Below are positions 32,343-42,355 of a stretch of DNA of 64,000 bases, one piece after another (the first letter of the stretch is position 1; the number at the start of each line of letters is the position of its first letter). The position numbers were made by a program, and so were the translations under genes. The stretch is from Prochlorococcus sp. MIT 0604 (lineage in GTDB: Bacteria; Cyanobacteriota; Cyanobacteriia; PCC-6307; Cyanobiaceae), in the NCBI RefSeq assembly GCF_000757845.1, contig NZ_CP007753.1:620001-684000 (forward strand). Reading direction: 5' to 3'. The notes under the pieces are model-generated. The model did no database searches, was not told the DNA's origin, and was given only the letters and a program-made list of their open reading frames with translations.

Positions 32343-33017
32343 TTGGATTCAAACAGTAATAAAAATAATAACGAAAAATCACCTTATGAAATTTTAGGTG
32401 TAAAAGAAGGTGCTGCTTTTGAGGATATTCAGAAGGCTAGAGACATTAAAGTTAAAGAGGCTGGTGAAGACTTAATGTTAAAAGCGAAAATAGAATCTTC
32501 CTTTGATCAATTACTCATGGGTAGTTTGAAAGCCAGGCAATCAGGAAATGTAAGCTATGAAGCTGTGAGTGCCTCAAAAAAAGAAAAGCAAATTAATCAA
32601 TTTACTAATAATAACTTCCCACTTCTTTCTAAGATAAAAAATTTAAATAATAACTCTAACAATTCAAGTCAGTATAGTCTGCCAAAAATAACTACCCCCT
32701 CATTTGATAATCTTTCAATAAAAATATCTGTTGGGCTTTTATTTTTAATTTTGTTATTTATCAGTCCAGACTCTAATAATAGACTTTTACTCTCTATCTC
32801 AACATTAATACTTACCTATACTCAAATTAAATCAGGGAAAAGATTTATAGGTTCTCTGGGTTGGAGTGTTACCTTTCTCTCGATAGGATTAATATTTGGT
32901 GGATTGCTTGAAAATAATTCTTTCATTCAGGAAGTATCAAACAACTCTTTATCAATACAAAAAATTCAAAGTATTCCGGCCATGGTTATTTTATGGCTGG
33001 GCGTAATTTTCTTATGA
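32343..33017 (+). CDS. CPP1-like J-domain-type membrane protein
   Basis: 224 residues from a TTG start. [47 protein letters not shown] is a J-like domain without the HPD motif, as in the CPP1/DUF3353 family, whose plant members are chaperones of protochlorophyllide oxidoreductase. The C-terminal half has three to four membrane helices. Overlaps the hslO stop by 6 bases, convergent. Confidence 0.75.
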   Translation: MDSNSNKNNNEKSPYEILGVKEGAAFEDIQKARDIKVKEAGEDLMLKAKIESSFDQLLMGSLKARQSGNVSYEAVSASKKEKQINQFTNNNFPLLSKIKNLNNNSNNSSQYSLPKITTPSFDNLSIKISVGLLFLILLFISPDSNNRLLLSISTLILTYTQIKSGKRFIGSLGWSVTFLSIGLIFGGLLENNSFIQEVSNNSLSIQKIQSIPAMVILWLGVIFL

Positions 33018-33920
33018 TTGATTTTCTATCATAGATTTAATTTCTTCATAATTTATAAGATATTTATTTTTACAAAATTCACAAACCAACTCTGCTTTGC
33101 CATCTTTCTTGAGGATGTCCTCTAACTCGCTCTTATCAAGCATTTTCATCGCATTTAAACTTCTTTGTTTGGAACACTTGCATTTAAAACTCACTTCTTG
33201 CGAACGAGCTTTTTCAGAGATTGATTTATCGTCAATATCGGGAAATATATTTCTAATTAAATCAAGAAGATTATCTTTTGACTTAAATAGATCTTCGCTG
33301 AAAGAATTAATTTCTTTGCATCTTTCTTCAAGTAGTGAGACTAGCAGAGGGTCAGTATCTTTTTTAGGTAAAACTTGAGCTAATAAGCCCCCACTACAAA
33401 TAACACTTTTATTTTGAATTTTTTCTCCAATAAATACAGCAGAGGGAGTTTGCTCTGAATGATATAAATATGAAGCTAAGTCTTCAGCAATATTCCCATT
33501 TACTAATTCAACAGTGCTTGTAAAGGGTTCTCCAAATCCACTATCTCTAATTACATTTAAATATCCTGTACCTAATGCTTTTGTGAAATCAAAAGAATAT
33601 TTATTATCATCTATTTTGACTAAGTCCAATTCTAAATTAGGATTCCCTATATAACCCCTAACTTTCCCGTCTCTACCTGCATCAACTAGTAATCCCTTTA
33701 AAGGTCCGTCAGATCTAACTCTTAAAGTGACTCTCCCATGCATTATTTTCATCGAGCTTGCTAAAAGCAGTGAAGCACTAAATGCTCTGCCTAAGATACA
33801 GGTGGTTAAGTAAGAAAGGCCGTGTCTTTTTTTTGCTTCTAAAGAAGATTCTGTCGTTAAGACCGCAACTAATCTTATTCCTCCATTTGCTGCAGTAGCC
33901 CGAACTATCCTATCCTGCAT
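33012..33920 (-). CDS. hslO: 33-kDa redox-regulated chaperone
   Basis: 302 residues. Hsp33 holdase activated by disulfide formation under oxidative stress. N-terminal domain ([21 protein letters not shown]) and the conserved C-terminal zinc motif CKC (about 244-246) and CEFC (about 278-281), i.e. CxC-x27-32-CxxC. Its start overlaps the upstream ABC ATPase end by 11 bases. Confidence 0.93.
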   Translation of the reverse strand: MQDRIVRATAANGGIRLVAVLTTESSLEAKKRHGLSYLTTCILGRAFSASLLLASSMKIMHGRVTLRVRSDGPLKGLLVDAGRDGKVRGYIGNPNLELDLVKIDDNKYSFDFTKALGTGYLNVIRDSGFGEPFTSTVELVNGNIAEDLASYLYHSEQTPSAVFIGEKIQNKSVICSGGLLAQVLPKKDTDPLLVSLLEERCKEINSFSEDLFKSKDNLLDLIRNIFPDIDDKSISEKARSQEVSFKCKCSKQRSLNAMKMLDKSELEDILKKDGKAELVCEFCKNKYLINYEEIKSMIENQS

Positions 33921-34557
33921 GATTTTCTTTTATAAAATTTTTGATTTTCCCTTTTTCCAAGAATAATATCCTAGAAGGAATTCCTTCAAATAAGGCAGGT
34001 TCATGAGTAACAATAATAATTGTATTTTTATTTTTTAGGTCAAGAATTAAATTCTTCACATCATTTCTCATTGAATAGTCTAATCCAGCAGTTGGTTCAT
34101 CAAGTAAAAGAATTGAGGGGTTTCTAAGTAGTTGAACTGCTACAGCTAGCCGCCTTTGTTGTCCGCCACTTAGTTGTTCTGGTGGTTGGGTCAGATTAAA
34201 TTTTTTTAAACCAACTTTATTTAAAACTATTTCTATATTTTTTTCTCTTAAAGATTTATGGCCTATTTTTAATTCTTCACCAATGGTTGTACCTATAAAG
34301 TATCTTTCAGGAAATTGGAATACTACTCCACAAAACCATCTTCTTTGTCTAGAAGATAAAATTTTATTCTTCCAAGTAATTTTTCCTTTTTGTGGATTTG
34401 TTAATCCGCTTATTATTTCGAGAAGTGTTGTTTTTCCAGAGCCACTATTGCCGCAAATTAAAATGATTTCATTTTCATGAACTTTTAAATTTAAATTGTC
34501 TATTATTTTTCTTTCACCAGTTTGGGGTTGATAAGATATTTCTTTTAAATCAAGCAT
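33910..34557 (-). CDS. ABC transporter ATP-binding protein (CbiO/ECF-like)
   Basis: 215 residues. Walker [13 protein letters not shown]-loop at FQFPE, signature [12 protein letters not shown], Walker [12 protein letters not shown]-loop VTHEP. FQFPE (Q followed by FPE) is typical of cobalt/ECF-type ATPases and their cyanobacterial/plastid relatives. No permease gene is adjacent. Substrate unknown. Confidence 0.82.
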   Translation of the reverse strand: MLDLKEISYQPQTGERKIIDNLNLKVHENEIILICGNSGSGKTTLLEIISGLTNPQKGKITWKNKILSSRQRRWFCGVVFQFPERYFIGTTIGEELKIGHKSLREKNIEIVLNKVGLKKFNLTQPPEQLSGGQQRRLAVAVQLLRNPSILLLDEPTAGLDYSMRNDVKNLILDLKNKNTIIIVTHEPALFEGIPSRILFLEKGKIKNFIKENHAG

Positions 34558-34640
34558 TATTAATTAAGTTATAGGTATGAATTTTAATCTAGTAATAACT
34601 TACTTATAATAGCTATAGATCTAAAAAGCTATTAGTCAAT

Positions 34641-35084
34641 ATGAATATTATTTTTAGGGAAGTTGATCCTTTTAATTGTTGGATATGGATTAGGTTTTCA
34701 GAATCACCAACTCAAGATGAAAAAAATTATTTAGATGGTGTTTTTGATAGTTGGTACGTTTTAGGAAGGTTAGGTGGATTTAATTCTGAAAATTTGCAAA
34801 CTCATGAAGAGGGTTCTGATCTAAGTTGGATGTCTTACGATAATGACCAAAAAAACGCATCTCTTCCAGCCTTAATGCATAATTTAGGAATTATGGAATA
34901 TCAAAACCTGTGGGGAAGATGTTGGGTTGATTTTGGAACTTCAGACTCCATTTCAATAGATATATTAATTAATTCTTTGAATGAGATATCAAATAATTAT
35001 GTAAAAATTGAAGAGTTAATTATTGGGGGTGAAAATAATGATTGGGCAATTGAAGAACATGAAGATTTAGTTTTCAAAGATTAA
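34641..35084 (+). CDS. DUF3531-type conserved cyanobacterial protein
   Basis: 147 residues. The central block LDGVFDSWYVLGRLGGFNSENLQ, then NLGIMEYQNLWGRCWVDFGTSDSISIDILINSL, fits the DUF3531 family restricted to cyanobacteria and plastids. No membrane segment. Function unknown. Ten bases before rsmE, so cotranscribed. Confidence 0.65.
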   Translation: MNIIFREVDPFNCWIWIRFSESPTQDEKNYLDGVFDSWYVLGRLGGFNSENLQTHEEGSDLSWMSYDNDQKNASLPALMHNLGIMEYQNLWGRCWVDFGTSDSISIDILINSLNEISNNYVKIEELIIGGENNDWAIEEHEDLVFKD

Positions 35085-35093
35085 GTGTTTTAG

Positions 35094-35867
35094 ATGGAAG
35101 ACTTAACAAGATTAATTATTTCCCATGAAAGAATTGAAAATATTAAGGAAAATAATTTAGAACTTTCTAAAGAAGAGGCTCATTATTTAAATAAAGTAAT
35201 GAGAATAAAAAATAATAAAGAATTATTTATAACTAACGGAAAGGGTTCATTATGGAAAGCTATAAAAGTTAAGAATGATTATTTAGAAATAATTAAATTA
35301 AAAAACCCTTACTTATTTCAAGAACAAGAAATTTACTTGTTAGGCATAGCTGTTGTCATACCAAAAAGTGGTTTTGAGGATATTTTAAAAATGTGTACTG
35401 AAATAGGACTTGATTTTATACAGCCATTATTTTCAGAAAGACAGGTAAACAAAAATTTAAATTTTTCAAGAAAACTTTTGAGATGGAATTCAATTATCAA
35501 TGAAGCTGTTGAGCAAAGTGAGAGATTATGGAAACCAACTATTTTAAATGGTATGGATATTATTGAATGGCTAAAAATTAGAGATAATCAAGAAAGAGTT
35601 TCAATTTCTGTAACTAGAGAAGAAACACTATATGACTTAAATCAATGGTTAAGAAAACAACAAGAATTTGGAAATAAAAAAGGAGGTATTTTTTGGAATG
35701 TAATTGGTCCTGAAGGAGGTTGGTCCGCTAAAGAAATTGATTTTTTTAAAAAAAATAATATTACCTTTGTTAAGCTTTCCGACACTATCTTGAGAACTTC
35801 AACGGCTAGTATTAACGCATCATCAATTCTAAATCAGTGGAGAATTGATTTGAAATTCAAGAATTAG
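35094..35867 (+). CDS. rsmE: 16S rRNA m3U1498 methyltransferase
   Basis: 257 residues. Methylates N3 of U1498 in 16S rRNA. SPOUT-fold landmarks: the PUA-like N-terminus (EEAHYLNKVMRIKNNKELFITNGKGSLW), NEAVEQSERLWKP and the knot NVIGPEGGWSAKEIDFF, then KLSDTILRTSTASI. In most RsmE the last motif reads LRxETA; here the E is S, a small oddity. Full length. Confidence 0.88.
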   Translation: MEDLTRLIISHERIENIKENNLELSKEEAHYLNKVMRIKNNKELFITNGKGSLWKAIKVKNDYLEIIKLKNPYLFQEQEIYLLGIAVVIPKSGFEDILKMCTEIGLDFIQPLFSERQVNKNLNFSRKLLRWNSIINEAVEQSERLWKPTILNGMDIIEWLKIRDNQERVSISVTREETLYDLNQWLRKQQEFGNKKGGIFWNVIGPEGGWSAKEIDFFKKNNITFVKLSDTILRTSTASINASSILNQWRIDLKFKN

Positions 35868-35873
35868 ATAAAT

Positions 35874-36617
35874 ATGGATTTAATTAGAAATCAATTTTTT
35901 ATAGGTTTTTGCATTAATTTTATTTTGATTTATATATTTTGCAGGATTCCTTTGATGACGAAAAGTGGTTGGGTAAGTGCAGGCATCTTAGGCACAATTT
36001 TGTGGGGATGTTTGTCTTGGCAAGGATGGATGTCAGTTGTAATTTATTTATTATTTGGATCCCTCGTTACCAAAATAGGTTTTAAATTTAAAAAAGCACA
36101 AGGAATTGCGGAAAAAAGAGGCGGGAGGAGAGGTCCTGAGAATGTATGGGGCTCAGCCGCTACAGGATTATTTCTTGCCATTATGACCAAATTTAATGCT
36201 GCCAATGTAGTGATGTTTAAAGTAGGTTTTGCTGCAAGTTTTGCTGCAAAGTTGGCGGATACTTTTGGTAGCGAAATTGGAAAAAGATTTGGTAAAGACA
36301 CATACTTAATTACTTCACTTAAAAAGGTGGATAGGGGAACTGAGGGAGGAATAAGTATAGAAGGAACATTAGCTAGTATTTTGGGATCAATATTTATGGC
36401 TTTTATAATGCTTCGTTTATCAATTATTTCTACAAAATATCATTTTATAGTTGTTGTAGTTTCTGGATTCTTGGCAACACTTTCCGAAAGTATTATTGGT
36501 GCTAAATTTCAAAACAAATATAAATTAAGTAATGAATTGGTAAATGCTATTCAGACAAGTATTGCTTCTATTTTTGCTATCTTTGCTCTTATTTTATATT
36601 CATATTTTTTAAATTAA
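35874..36617 (+). CDS. DUF92 / VTE6-like membrane protein
   Basis: 247 residues with seven hydrophobic segments. KRGGRRGPENVWGSAATGLF and FAASFAAKLADTFGSEIGKRFG, then DRGTEGGISIEGTLASILGS, are the DUF92 signatures. The plant homologue VTE6 is phytyl-phosphate kinase, which recycles phytol into tocopherol or chlorophyll precursors. The same role here is inferred from the family. Follows rsmE by 6 bases. Confidence 0.8.
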   Translation: MDLIRNQFFIGFCINFILIYIFCRIPLMTKSGWVSAGILGTILWGCLSWQGWMSVVIYLLFGSLVTKIGFKFKKAQGIAEKRGGRRGPENVWGSAATGLFLAIMTKFNAANVVMFKVGFAASFAAKLADTFGSEIGKRFGKDTYLITSLKKVDRGTEGGISIEGTLASILGSIFMAFIMLRLSIISTKYHFIVVVVSGFLATLSESIIGAKFQNKYKLSNELVNAIQTSIASIFAIFALILYSYFLN

Positions 36618-36633
36618 TAATATTTGGGAACAC

Positions 36634-37278
36634 CTAAGATCCCTTCCATTTTGTAAGAATCTCCCAGCTTTTAAGTCTTTGGAAAAGCCAGAAATGACCT
36701 TCGGAATTTAGATGAATTCCATCATGCGTAATCCAATTTTTACTCCTTTTATCAGAGTACATTTCTCTAAAAGTAGGAAGAAATGGGACATTCTGATTGA
36801 GGCATACTTCCTCCATTCTCCTTTCATAAGTATTGCAAAAATCATTTGAGTACCATAGACATCCTGCGAACGGCATTTTGCTTTCGTCAACTGGTGTCAA
36901 ACCAATAACAAATACATTTGTTTGAGAGTTCATTTCATTAATTAGCCTCTCTAATCCATATTCAAATCCATCTATATCTAATTGATGTCTTCCATTTATC
37001 TGACCAATTGCTGCAGTGTCGTTAAGACCTACATTTAGTAGGATTGCTTTAGGTTTATTTCTTCTCGTTTCTCCTCTAGATGACCATTCTTTTTCCCATC
37101 TAGATGAAACTTTTTCTATCCCATCTCCCCTAACGCCAAGTTGATAAATAACTGGCCCATTTTGGTTATAACCCCAATCTTTTCTAAGCCTCTCACACCA
37201 TCCACCACCCTCGTTATCTCCCCATCCATAAACTGAGCTATCTCCAATTACAACAAGCTGTTTTGGTAAACTAATCAC
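36634..37278 (-). CDS. SGNH/GDSL hydrolase
   Basis: 214 residues. VVIGDSSVYGWGDNEGGGW is block I with the nucleophilic Ser; YQLGVRGDGIEKV block II; LLNVGLNDTA block III; THDGIHLNSEGH block V. No signal peptide, so likely cytoplasmic. A Prochlorococcus-type lipase or esterase of unknown substrate, distinct from the cargo SGNH protein at 24698. Confidence 0.82.
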   Translation of the reverse strand: MISLPKQLVVIGDSSVYGWGDNEGGGWCERLRKDWGYNQNGPVIYQLGVRGDGIEKVSSRWEKEWSSRGETRRNKPKAILLNVGLNDTAAIGQINGRHQLDIDGFEYGLERLINEMNSQTNVFVIGLTPVDESKMPFAGCLWYSNDFCNTYERRMEEVCLNQNVPFLPTFREMYSDKRSKNWITHDGIHLNSEGHFWLFQRLKSWEILTKWKGS

Positions 37279-37327
37279 TATTACCGAAAAAAAATAATTA
37301 CTTGATTTAACAAATTATTCTTACAAA

Positions 37328-38830
37328 TCAAGTTAAACTATTTTTGATTTTACCATTTATTAATTCTCCAACTATTGCGATGGAGCTATAAGCTATCAAA
37401 ACTATGGTGACTTCTTGCCATGCGAAGGAACTTAGTGATTCTTGCAATTGCCAACCTAGACCAATACTTCCAATAACCCCAACAATTGCAGTTTCTCTAA
37501 TAATGATGTCAGATCTATAAGCGCAATATGCTAAGTAACTTTTTGCTTGTTGAGAAAATAAACCTAAAAGCCAACTAGTCTTTTTTGAGATTCCAAGAGA
37601 TTTCATTGCAATATAATTTCTCTTGTCTTGGCTATCTAGATTTGTAAAAAGTAATTTGCTAGTAATAGCAGCGTTGTGGAGACCTAATGTTAAAGCTGCT
37701 AAAGATAAAGAAGGATTATTAAAAGTTAATAGAGTTAGAAGTATTACAGGTGTAGGTATTAAACGTAATAAAAATGCAAAAATTTTTATAAAAAATTTAG
37801 AAGTATTGTTGTTAAAAATTCCTATTACTAATGGAGGTAAACTAATTGCGATTCCTGTTGATAAAAGACTTAAAATTATTGTTTCTAATATAAGTTTTAA
37901 GAAATCAAATATTCCTAAATCTGATCTTGATTTAAAAAGAGAACTAACGGAATTAAAATTTTCAAAATTATTATTCAAAATAAAATAAAGAAAATATGAA
38001 AGAGAAAATAAAATTGTTATGAAAAAAACTGCAATAAAAAAAATAGATAAGATTTTATTTGTAGTATTAAATTTTATTTTTTTGAATATTAATCTTGAAA
38101 GAATTATCAAAATTGCTAAGGACCATAAATAAGTCCATAACTCTCTAAAATTCAAAGTTTGGAAAGATAAAAAAATACTGGTACCTATTCCTCCAGTCCC
38201 AAAAAGTCCTAAAATCACAGTACTTCTTATTGAACACTCTAATCGATATAAACCAAAGTTTTTAAATGTATTTATTATTGGATTCCATATTAAAGTTAGT
38301 AAAGAAGAAAATTTAGATGCATTTATTTGATTTATAGATTCAAAGCTTTTGTAGTCATTAGTTTCTAATTGTTCAGCAAAAACTTTTGAATTTACAGCAA
38401 TATAAGGTATACATATAGCTATTATTCCTATAGAAAAATTTATTCCATATATTTGCATTAATATTATTCCCCAAACCACTTCGTGTATAGATCTAATTAT
38501 TGTTAGAAAATACCTTATTATGCGGTAGAAAAAATTTGGAATATTAAAGATTTTATAAAAAATATTTGAGGAAATTATTCCAAAAATTGCTCCAAAAATA
38601 ATACTTACTAACCAACTAAAAAAACCAATTAAAATAGTTTCATTTAATCGCTTAATTACGGTAATAATAATTTCATTATCGATCTTGGGATTAAATGCAG
38701 AAATTAAGAATTCTTGGAATAATTTAAATCCTCCAAAATGAATATTGTTTATTAATTGATACCCAAGAGGTATGCATACCAAAATTGGAAGAAAAGATAA
38801 TGAGGTATAGTTTAATTTTAATTTGTTCAA
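37328..38830 (-). CDS. phnE: Phosphonate/phosphite-type ABC permease, duplicated fusion
   Basis: 500 residues, twice the usual PhnE length, with about 12 membrane helices. The two halves each contain an EAA-type cytoplasmic loop (around LETNDYKSFESINQINASKF and FTNLDSQDKRNYIAMKSLGIS), so this is a tandem fusion of two permease domains. It imports phosphonate, phosphite or related anions with PhnC and PhnD encoded directly upstream. Confidence 0.85.
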   Translation of the reverse strand: MNKLKLNYTSLSFLPILVCIPLGYQLINNIHFGGFKLFQEFLISAFNPKIDNEIIITVIKRLNETILIGFFSWLVSIIFGAIFGIISSNIFYKIFNIPNFFYRIIRYFLTIIRSIHEVVWGIILMQIYGINFSIGIIAICIPYIAVNSKVFAEQLETNDYKSFESINQINASKFSSLLTLIWNPIINTFKNFGLYRLECSIRSTVILGLFGTGGIGTSIFLSFQTLNFRELWTYLWSLAILIILSRLIFKKIKFNTTNKILSIFFIAVFFITILFSLSYFLYFILNNNFENFNSVSSLFKSRSDLGIFDFLKLILETIILSLLSTGIAISLPPLVIGIFNNNTSKFFIKIFAFLLRLIPTPVILLTLLTFNNPSLSLAALTLGLHNAAITSKLLFTNLDSQDKRNYIAMKSLGISKKTSWLLGLFSQQAKSYLAYCAYRSDIIIRETAIVGVIGSIGLGWQLQESLSSFAWQEVTIVLIAYSSIAIVGELINGKIKNSLT

Positions 38831-38834
38831 CTAA

Positions 38835-39575
38835 TTAATATATTTTCTCTAAATGAATCTTCTTTAAGTTATTTCTTTTGATATTGAAAAAAATTTTACC
38901 ATCCCTTATTCCAATAACTTTATCGAAATCGTTCAGCAAATCTAATCTATGTAATGCAACTAATGCCGTCTTTGGGGATTTTTTTGTTTTATTTTTATCT
39001 ACATTTTCTAGCAGAAGGTTTTTAATTGTTGTTATCAATTTGGGATCTAGATTATTAAAAGGCTCATCTGCAAGTAATATATTTGATTCTTGAATTAATG
39101 ATCTAGCTATAGCCACCCTTTGTTTTTGCCCCCCAGATAGTTTTCTGATTTTTTTGTCGTAAATAGAATTATGAAGTCTACATAATTTCATATATTTATG
39201 GGCCTTCTTAAAAGAACTTATATTTAGTAAATTTTTAAAAGCGAAATAAAAATTGTTTTCCGCTAGTAGTCCACAATTAACATTTTGTTCTGCAGAGAGA
39301 TCTTCTATTAATCTTAAATCTTGCCATATAGTTGTTATTTTACTTTTCTGCTTTCTATCTAATTCCTCGAAACTTTCATTGAATAATTTAACCTCACCTT
39401 GAGTTGGCTTTATAGTGCCATTAAGTACTGATATAAGTGTAGTTTTTCCTGAACCGCTTTTACCTAAAAGTGCAATTTTTTCCCCGGAATTTATTTTTAA
39501 ATTTATTTTATTTAGGATCAGATCATTTTTGTATTTATAAGATATATTTTCTAATTCTAAGACAGTATTATTCAT
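38835..39575 (-). CDS. phnC: Phosphonate-type ABC transporter ATPase
   Basis: 246 residues. Walker [15 protein letters not shown], signature KLSGGQKQRVAIARS, Walker B NILLADEPFNNLD, H-loop ALHRLD. Size and context give PhnC. Overlaps the end of phnD (ATGA at 39572-39575) and precedes phnE by 4 bases. Confidence 0.88.
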   Translation of the reverse strand: MNNTVLELENISYKYKNDLILNKINLKINSGEKIALLGKSGSGKTTLISVLNGTIKPTQGEVKLFNESFEELDRKQKSKITTIWQDLRLIEDLSAEQNVNCGLLAENNFYFAFKNLLNISSFKKAHKYMKLCRLHNSIYDKKIRKLSGGQKQRVAIARSLIQESNILLADEPFNNLDPKLITTIKNLLLENVDKNKTKKSPKTALVALHRLDLLNDFDKVIGIRDGKIFFNIKRNNLKKIHLEKIY

Positions 39576-40465
39576 CTAATTTTATTTAATTTCCTCCCGA
39601 TTTCTTCTATATTTTTATATTGTTTTGATTCTGCATTTATAAATCTTTTTGCATTGAACATATCTAATATCTGTTCATGTGATTTTTGCTTTATATCTAA
39701 ATTTAGAATTACTGATTTAAGTTCTTTTGTAAACCCTTCCCCGAATCTATTTTCAAGATCACCTTGAGCTACCCAATGATAGTCAACATATTCTGGTGTG
39801 ATCCAGAACAATTCTAAATTTTTTGTTCTTTTGGGATTATTTTTAAGATTGTTTTCCCAAACCTGTTTATTTAAAGCTCCAGCATCAAATGCTCCACTAT
39901 TAACTAAAGCTATAGTGGCATCATGACTCCCACTAAAACCTGCTTTTTTTCCTTTAAAATGTTTAATTTCTACCCCTGCTTGATTTAAGAAATATTCTGG
40001 CATTAATCTTCCAGAAGTTGAGTTTTCAGAGCCAAAAGTAAATCTTAAATTCTTTAGTTTTTTAAGTCCTTTAATGTTTGAAATTGAGTTAAGTTCTAAA
40101 TTTTTGTTTACTATAAATACACTTTTAAATTCCTTATCGATATCTCTTTGAGCTATGACAATTGAATTAGGTGTTTGTAATCTAGCTTGAACTCCTGATA
40201 AACCGCCAAACCAAACTAAATCTAAATCTTTAGTTCTAAATCCAGATACTGCTGCAACATAATTAATAACAGGAATGTATTTAACTTCTACATCAAGTTG
40301 TTTGGATAATTCTTTTGAAAATAAATTAAATCTTTTGTCCAAAACATCTTGGTTTTGATCAGGTATTGCTCCAACTTTTAAAACTTTGGGATTTGAAAAT
40401 ACAGGTGATGAAAAAACAGAAAATAATAGAGATGAACTTAGTAGGAAATTCTTTAAATTAAACAT
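39572..40465 (-). CDS. phnD: Phosphonate-type substrate-binding protein
   Basis: 297 residues. Signal peptide (NFLLSSSLLFSVFSSPVFSNP). The mature part KVLKVGAIPDQNQDVLDKRFNLFSKELSKQLDVEVKYIPV is the PhnD family start. AVSGFRTKDLDLVWFGGLSGVQAR and FTFGSENSTSGRLMPEYFL complete the binding-site motifs (phosphonate or phosphite contacts). Periplasmic. First transporter gene of the phnD-phnC-phnE run. Confidence 0.88.
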   Translation of the reverse strand: MFNLKNFLLSSSLLFSVFSSPVFSNPKVLKVGAIPDQNQDVLDKRFNLFSKELSKQLDVEVKYIPVINYVAAVSGFRTKDLDLVWFGGLSGVQARLQTPNSIVIAQRDIDKEFKSVFIVNKNLELNSISNIKGLKKLKNLRFTFGSENSTSGRLMPEYFLNQAGVEIKHFKGKKAGFSGSHDATIALVNSGAFDAGALNKQVWENNLKNNPKRTKNLELFWITPEYVDYHWVAQGDLENRFGEGFTKELKSVILNLDIKQKSHEQILDMFNAKRFINAESKQYKNIEEIGRKLNKIR

Positions 40466-40477
40466 AACCTAGTTAAA

Positions 40478-41674
40478 TTAATAGTATTCAGAGATTGCTT
40501 TTTCAATCCTCTGTAGTCCATCTTTTATTTTAATTTCTGAAGCTGCACAAGATATTCTTATACATTGATCAGCTCCAAAAGCTTTTCCAGGTACAACAAC
40601 TAATCCGTAATCTTGAAGAACTTTATTGCAGAAATCAACAGAAGTAATTGAGGAGTTGGGTAATTTTGGAAATGCGTAAAATGCTCCGTTAGGTTCTTCA
40701 ATATAAATCCCATTTATATTATTAAGGCCCTCATAGAGAAGTCTTCTTCTTTGATCATAATGGCTATTTATCATTGAGAAAAACTCATTATTAATTTTTA
40801 AAGCCTCTAAAGCACCTTTTTGAACAAAAGAGCAAACATTACTTGTACTTTGACTTTGTAATGCTGAGGATGCTTTGATTACATCTTTGGGACCTACTAA
40901 ATAACCTATCCTCCAGCCAGTCATAGCCCATCCTTTCGCAAACCCATTGATTATGAAAATCCTATCTTTTAAGTCATTTGCTAATGAAGATAAACTGTAG
41001 TGTTTAAATTCTTTTTTAAGGATTAGCTCGTAAATCTCATCAGAAAGAATATTGATATTTGGATTTTCTCTGGCTAAATCGGCAATTTGCAATAATTCTT
41101 CCTTTGACATAACTCTTCCAGTAGGGTTATTAGGAGAATTGATGATTATAAATTTAGTTTTTGAGGAGATTTTAGACTTCAAGTCTTTTATATTTATTTT
41201 AAATCCATCTTCAGCAGAAGAATTTGTAAAGATTGGATTCCCACCAGCCAACCTAACCATCTGGGGATAACTTAACCAGTATGGTGAAGGAATAATAACT
41301 TCGTCTCCAGCATTTAACAAAACTTGGAAAAGATTATATATTGCTTGCTTAGCACCATTTGTGATCATTACATTTTTAAATTCAATATTTAAATTGTTTT
41401 GAATTTGAAGTTTATTTGCAATTGCTTTTCGGAGATCTAAATTGCCCGCTGCTGGCCCGTACTTTGTAAATCCATCAAATATAGCTTTACTTGTAGCCTC
41501 TATAACTTCTTTTGGGGCATCAAAATCAGGTTCTCCTGCACTTAAATTGCAAATATCTACTCCTTCTGCAGATAATTGATTTGCTTTAGCACTTATCTGC
41601 AATGTAAGAGAAGGCTCAATTAAAAGTGCCCGATCAGATAAATTAACTTGACTCATTGACTTATAACTTTTCAA
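40478..41674 (-). CDS. aspC: Aspartate aminotransferase, class I/II
   Basis: 398 residues. PLP-dependent transamination of aspartate and related acids. NPNNPTGRVMSKEEL, ILSDEIYELIL (Asp for PLP), and FAKGWAMTGWRIGY with the Schiff-base Lys; CIRISCAAS holds the Arg for the alpha-carboxylate. Same strand as phnD with a 12-base gap, so likely cotranscribed with the transporter. Confidence 0.85.
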   Translation of the reverse strand: MKSYKSMSQVNLSDRALLIEPSLTLQISAKANQLSAEGVDICNLSAGEPDFDAPKEVIEATSKAIFDGFTKYGPAAGNLDLRKAIANKLQIQNNLNIEFKNVMITNGAKQAIYNLFQVLLNAGDEVIIPSPYWLSYPQMVRLAGGNPIFTNSSAEDGFKINIKDLKSKISSKTKFIIINSPNNPTGRVMSKEELLQIADLARENPNINILSDEIYELILKKEFKHYSLSSLANDLKDRIFIINGFAKGWAMTGWRIGYLVGPKDVIKASSALQSQSTSNVCSFVQKGALEALKINNEFFSMINSHYDQRRRLLYEGLNNINGIYIEEPNGAFYAFPKLPNSSITSVDFCNKVLQDYGLVVVPGKAFGADQCIRISCAASEIKIKDGLQRIEKAISEYY

Positions 41675-41816
41675 ATATGACTTTTAATAATGACAAATGC
41701 ATAAATTAACAATAAATAAAATTATCACACAATGGTTTAATTTAGTTCATTTTCTTAATCTATTTTATTTTCATGTTTTGAGTTCTTAAGATAAAATAGT
41801 TAAAGTTTTATTTTCG

Positions 41817-42320
41817 GTGAAAAGGTTAGTAATTGGGAGAGGAAGTGTATTTGCAGATTTGTTAATAATTGGTGAGGCTCCTGGGGCACAGGAAGATTTA
41901 GAAGGAAAACCTTATGTAGGTAAATCTGGTAAGTTATTAAACGAATTATTAATACAAGCTGGGATTGACTATAAGAAGGATGTTTATTTTTGTAATGTAA
42001 TTAAATGTCGTCCACCAAACAATAGAAAACCCACTGCTAGAGAAATTAATATTCATAAACCTTGGTTATTACAGCAAATAAAGCTAGTTGATCCAAAATT
42101 TATATTACTTACTGGTTCTACTGCTATGAGAGCTATTTTAGAAGTTAAAGATCCTATAAGTAATTTAAGAGGTCAATGGATTAAAAAAGATGGGAGAGAA
42201 ATTATGGTAATTTTTCATCCATCTTATTTGTTGAGATTTCCTTCAAAAGAAATCAATAAACCTTACCATCTAACTTTGAAAGACCTAGAGAATGTAAGTG
42301 GTAAACTATATGCCGTATAA
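41817..42320 (+). CDS. Family 4-type uracil-DNA glycosylase lacking Fe-S ligands
   Basis: 167 residues from GTG 41817. IIGEAPGAQEDLEGKPYVGKSGKLLNELL is motif A and VIFHPSYLLR is motif B of family 4/5 uracil-DNA glycosylases. The enzyme usually has an N-terminal CxxC before the first motif and a later Cys pair; here the N-terminus starts at KRLVIGRGS and the position in NIHKPWLL that is normally Cys is His. One Cys remains (KCRPP). So the 4Fe-4S cluster is probably lost, or the start is wrong. No upstream in-frame Cys pair is seen. Confidence 0.75.
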   Translation: MKRLVIGRGSVFADLLIIGEAPGAQEDLEGKPYVGKSGKLLNELLIQAGIDYKKDVYFCNVIKCRPPNNRKPTAREINIHKPWLLQQIKLVDPKFILLTGSTAMRAILEVKDPISNLRGQWIKKDGREIMVIFHPSYLLRFPSKEINKPYHLTLKDLENVSGKLYAV

Positions 42321-42355
42321 TTTAGTGAAATCCTTTTTGAATATCAAGAATTTTA

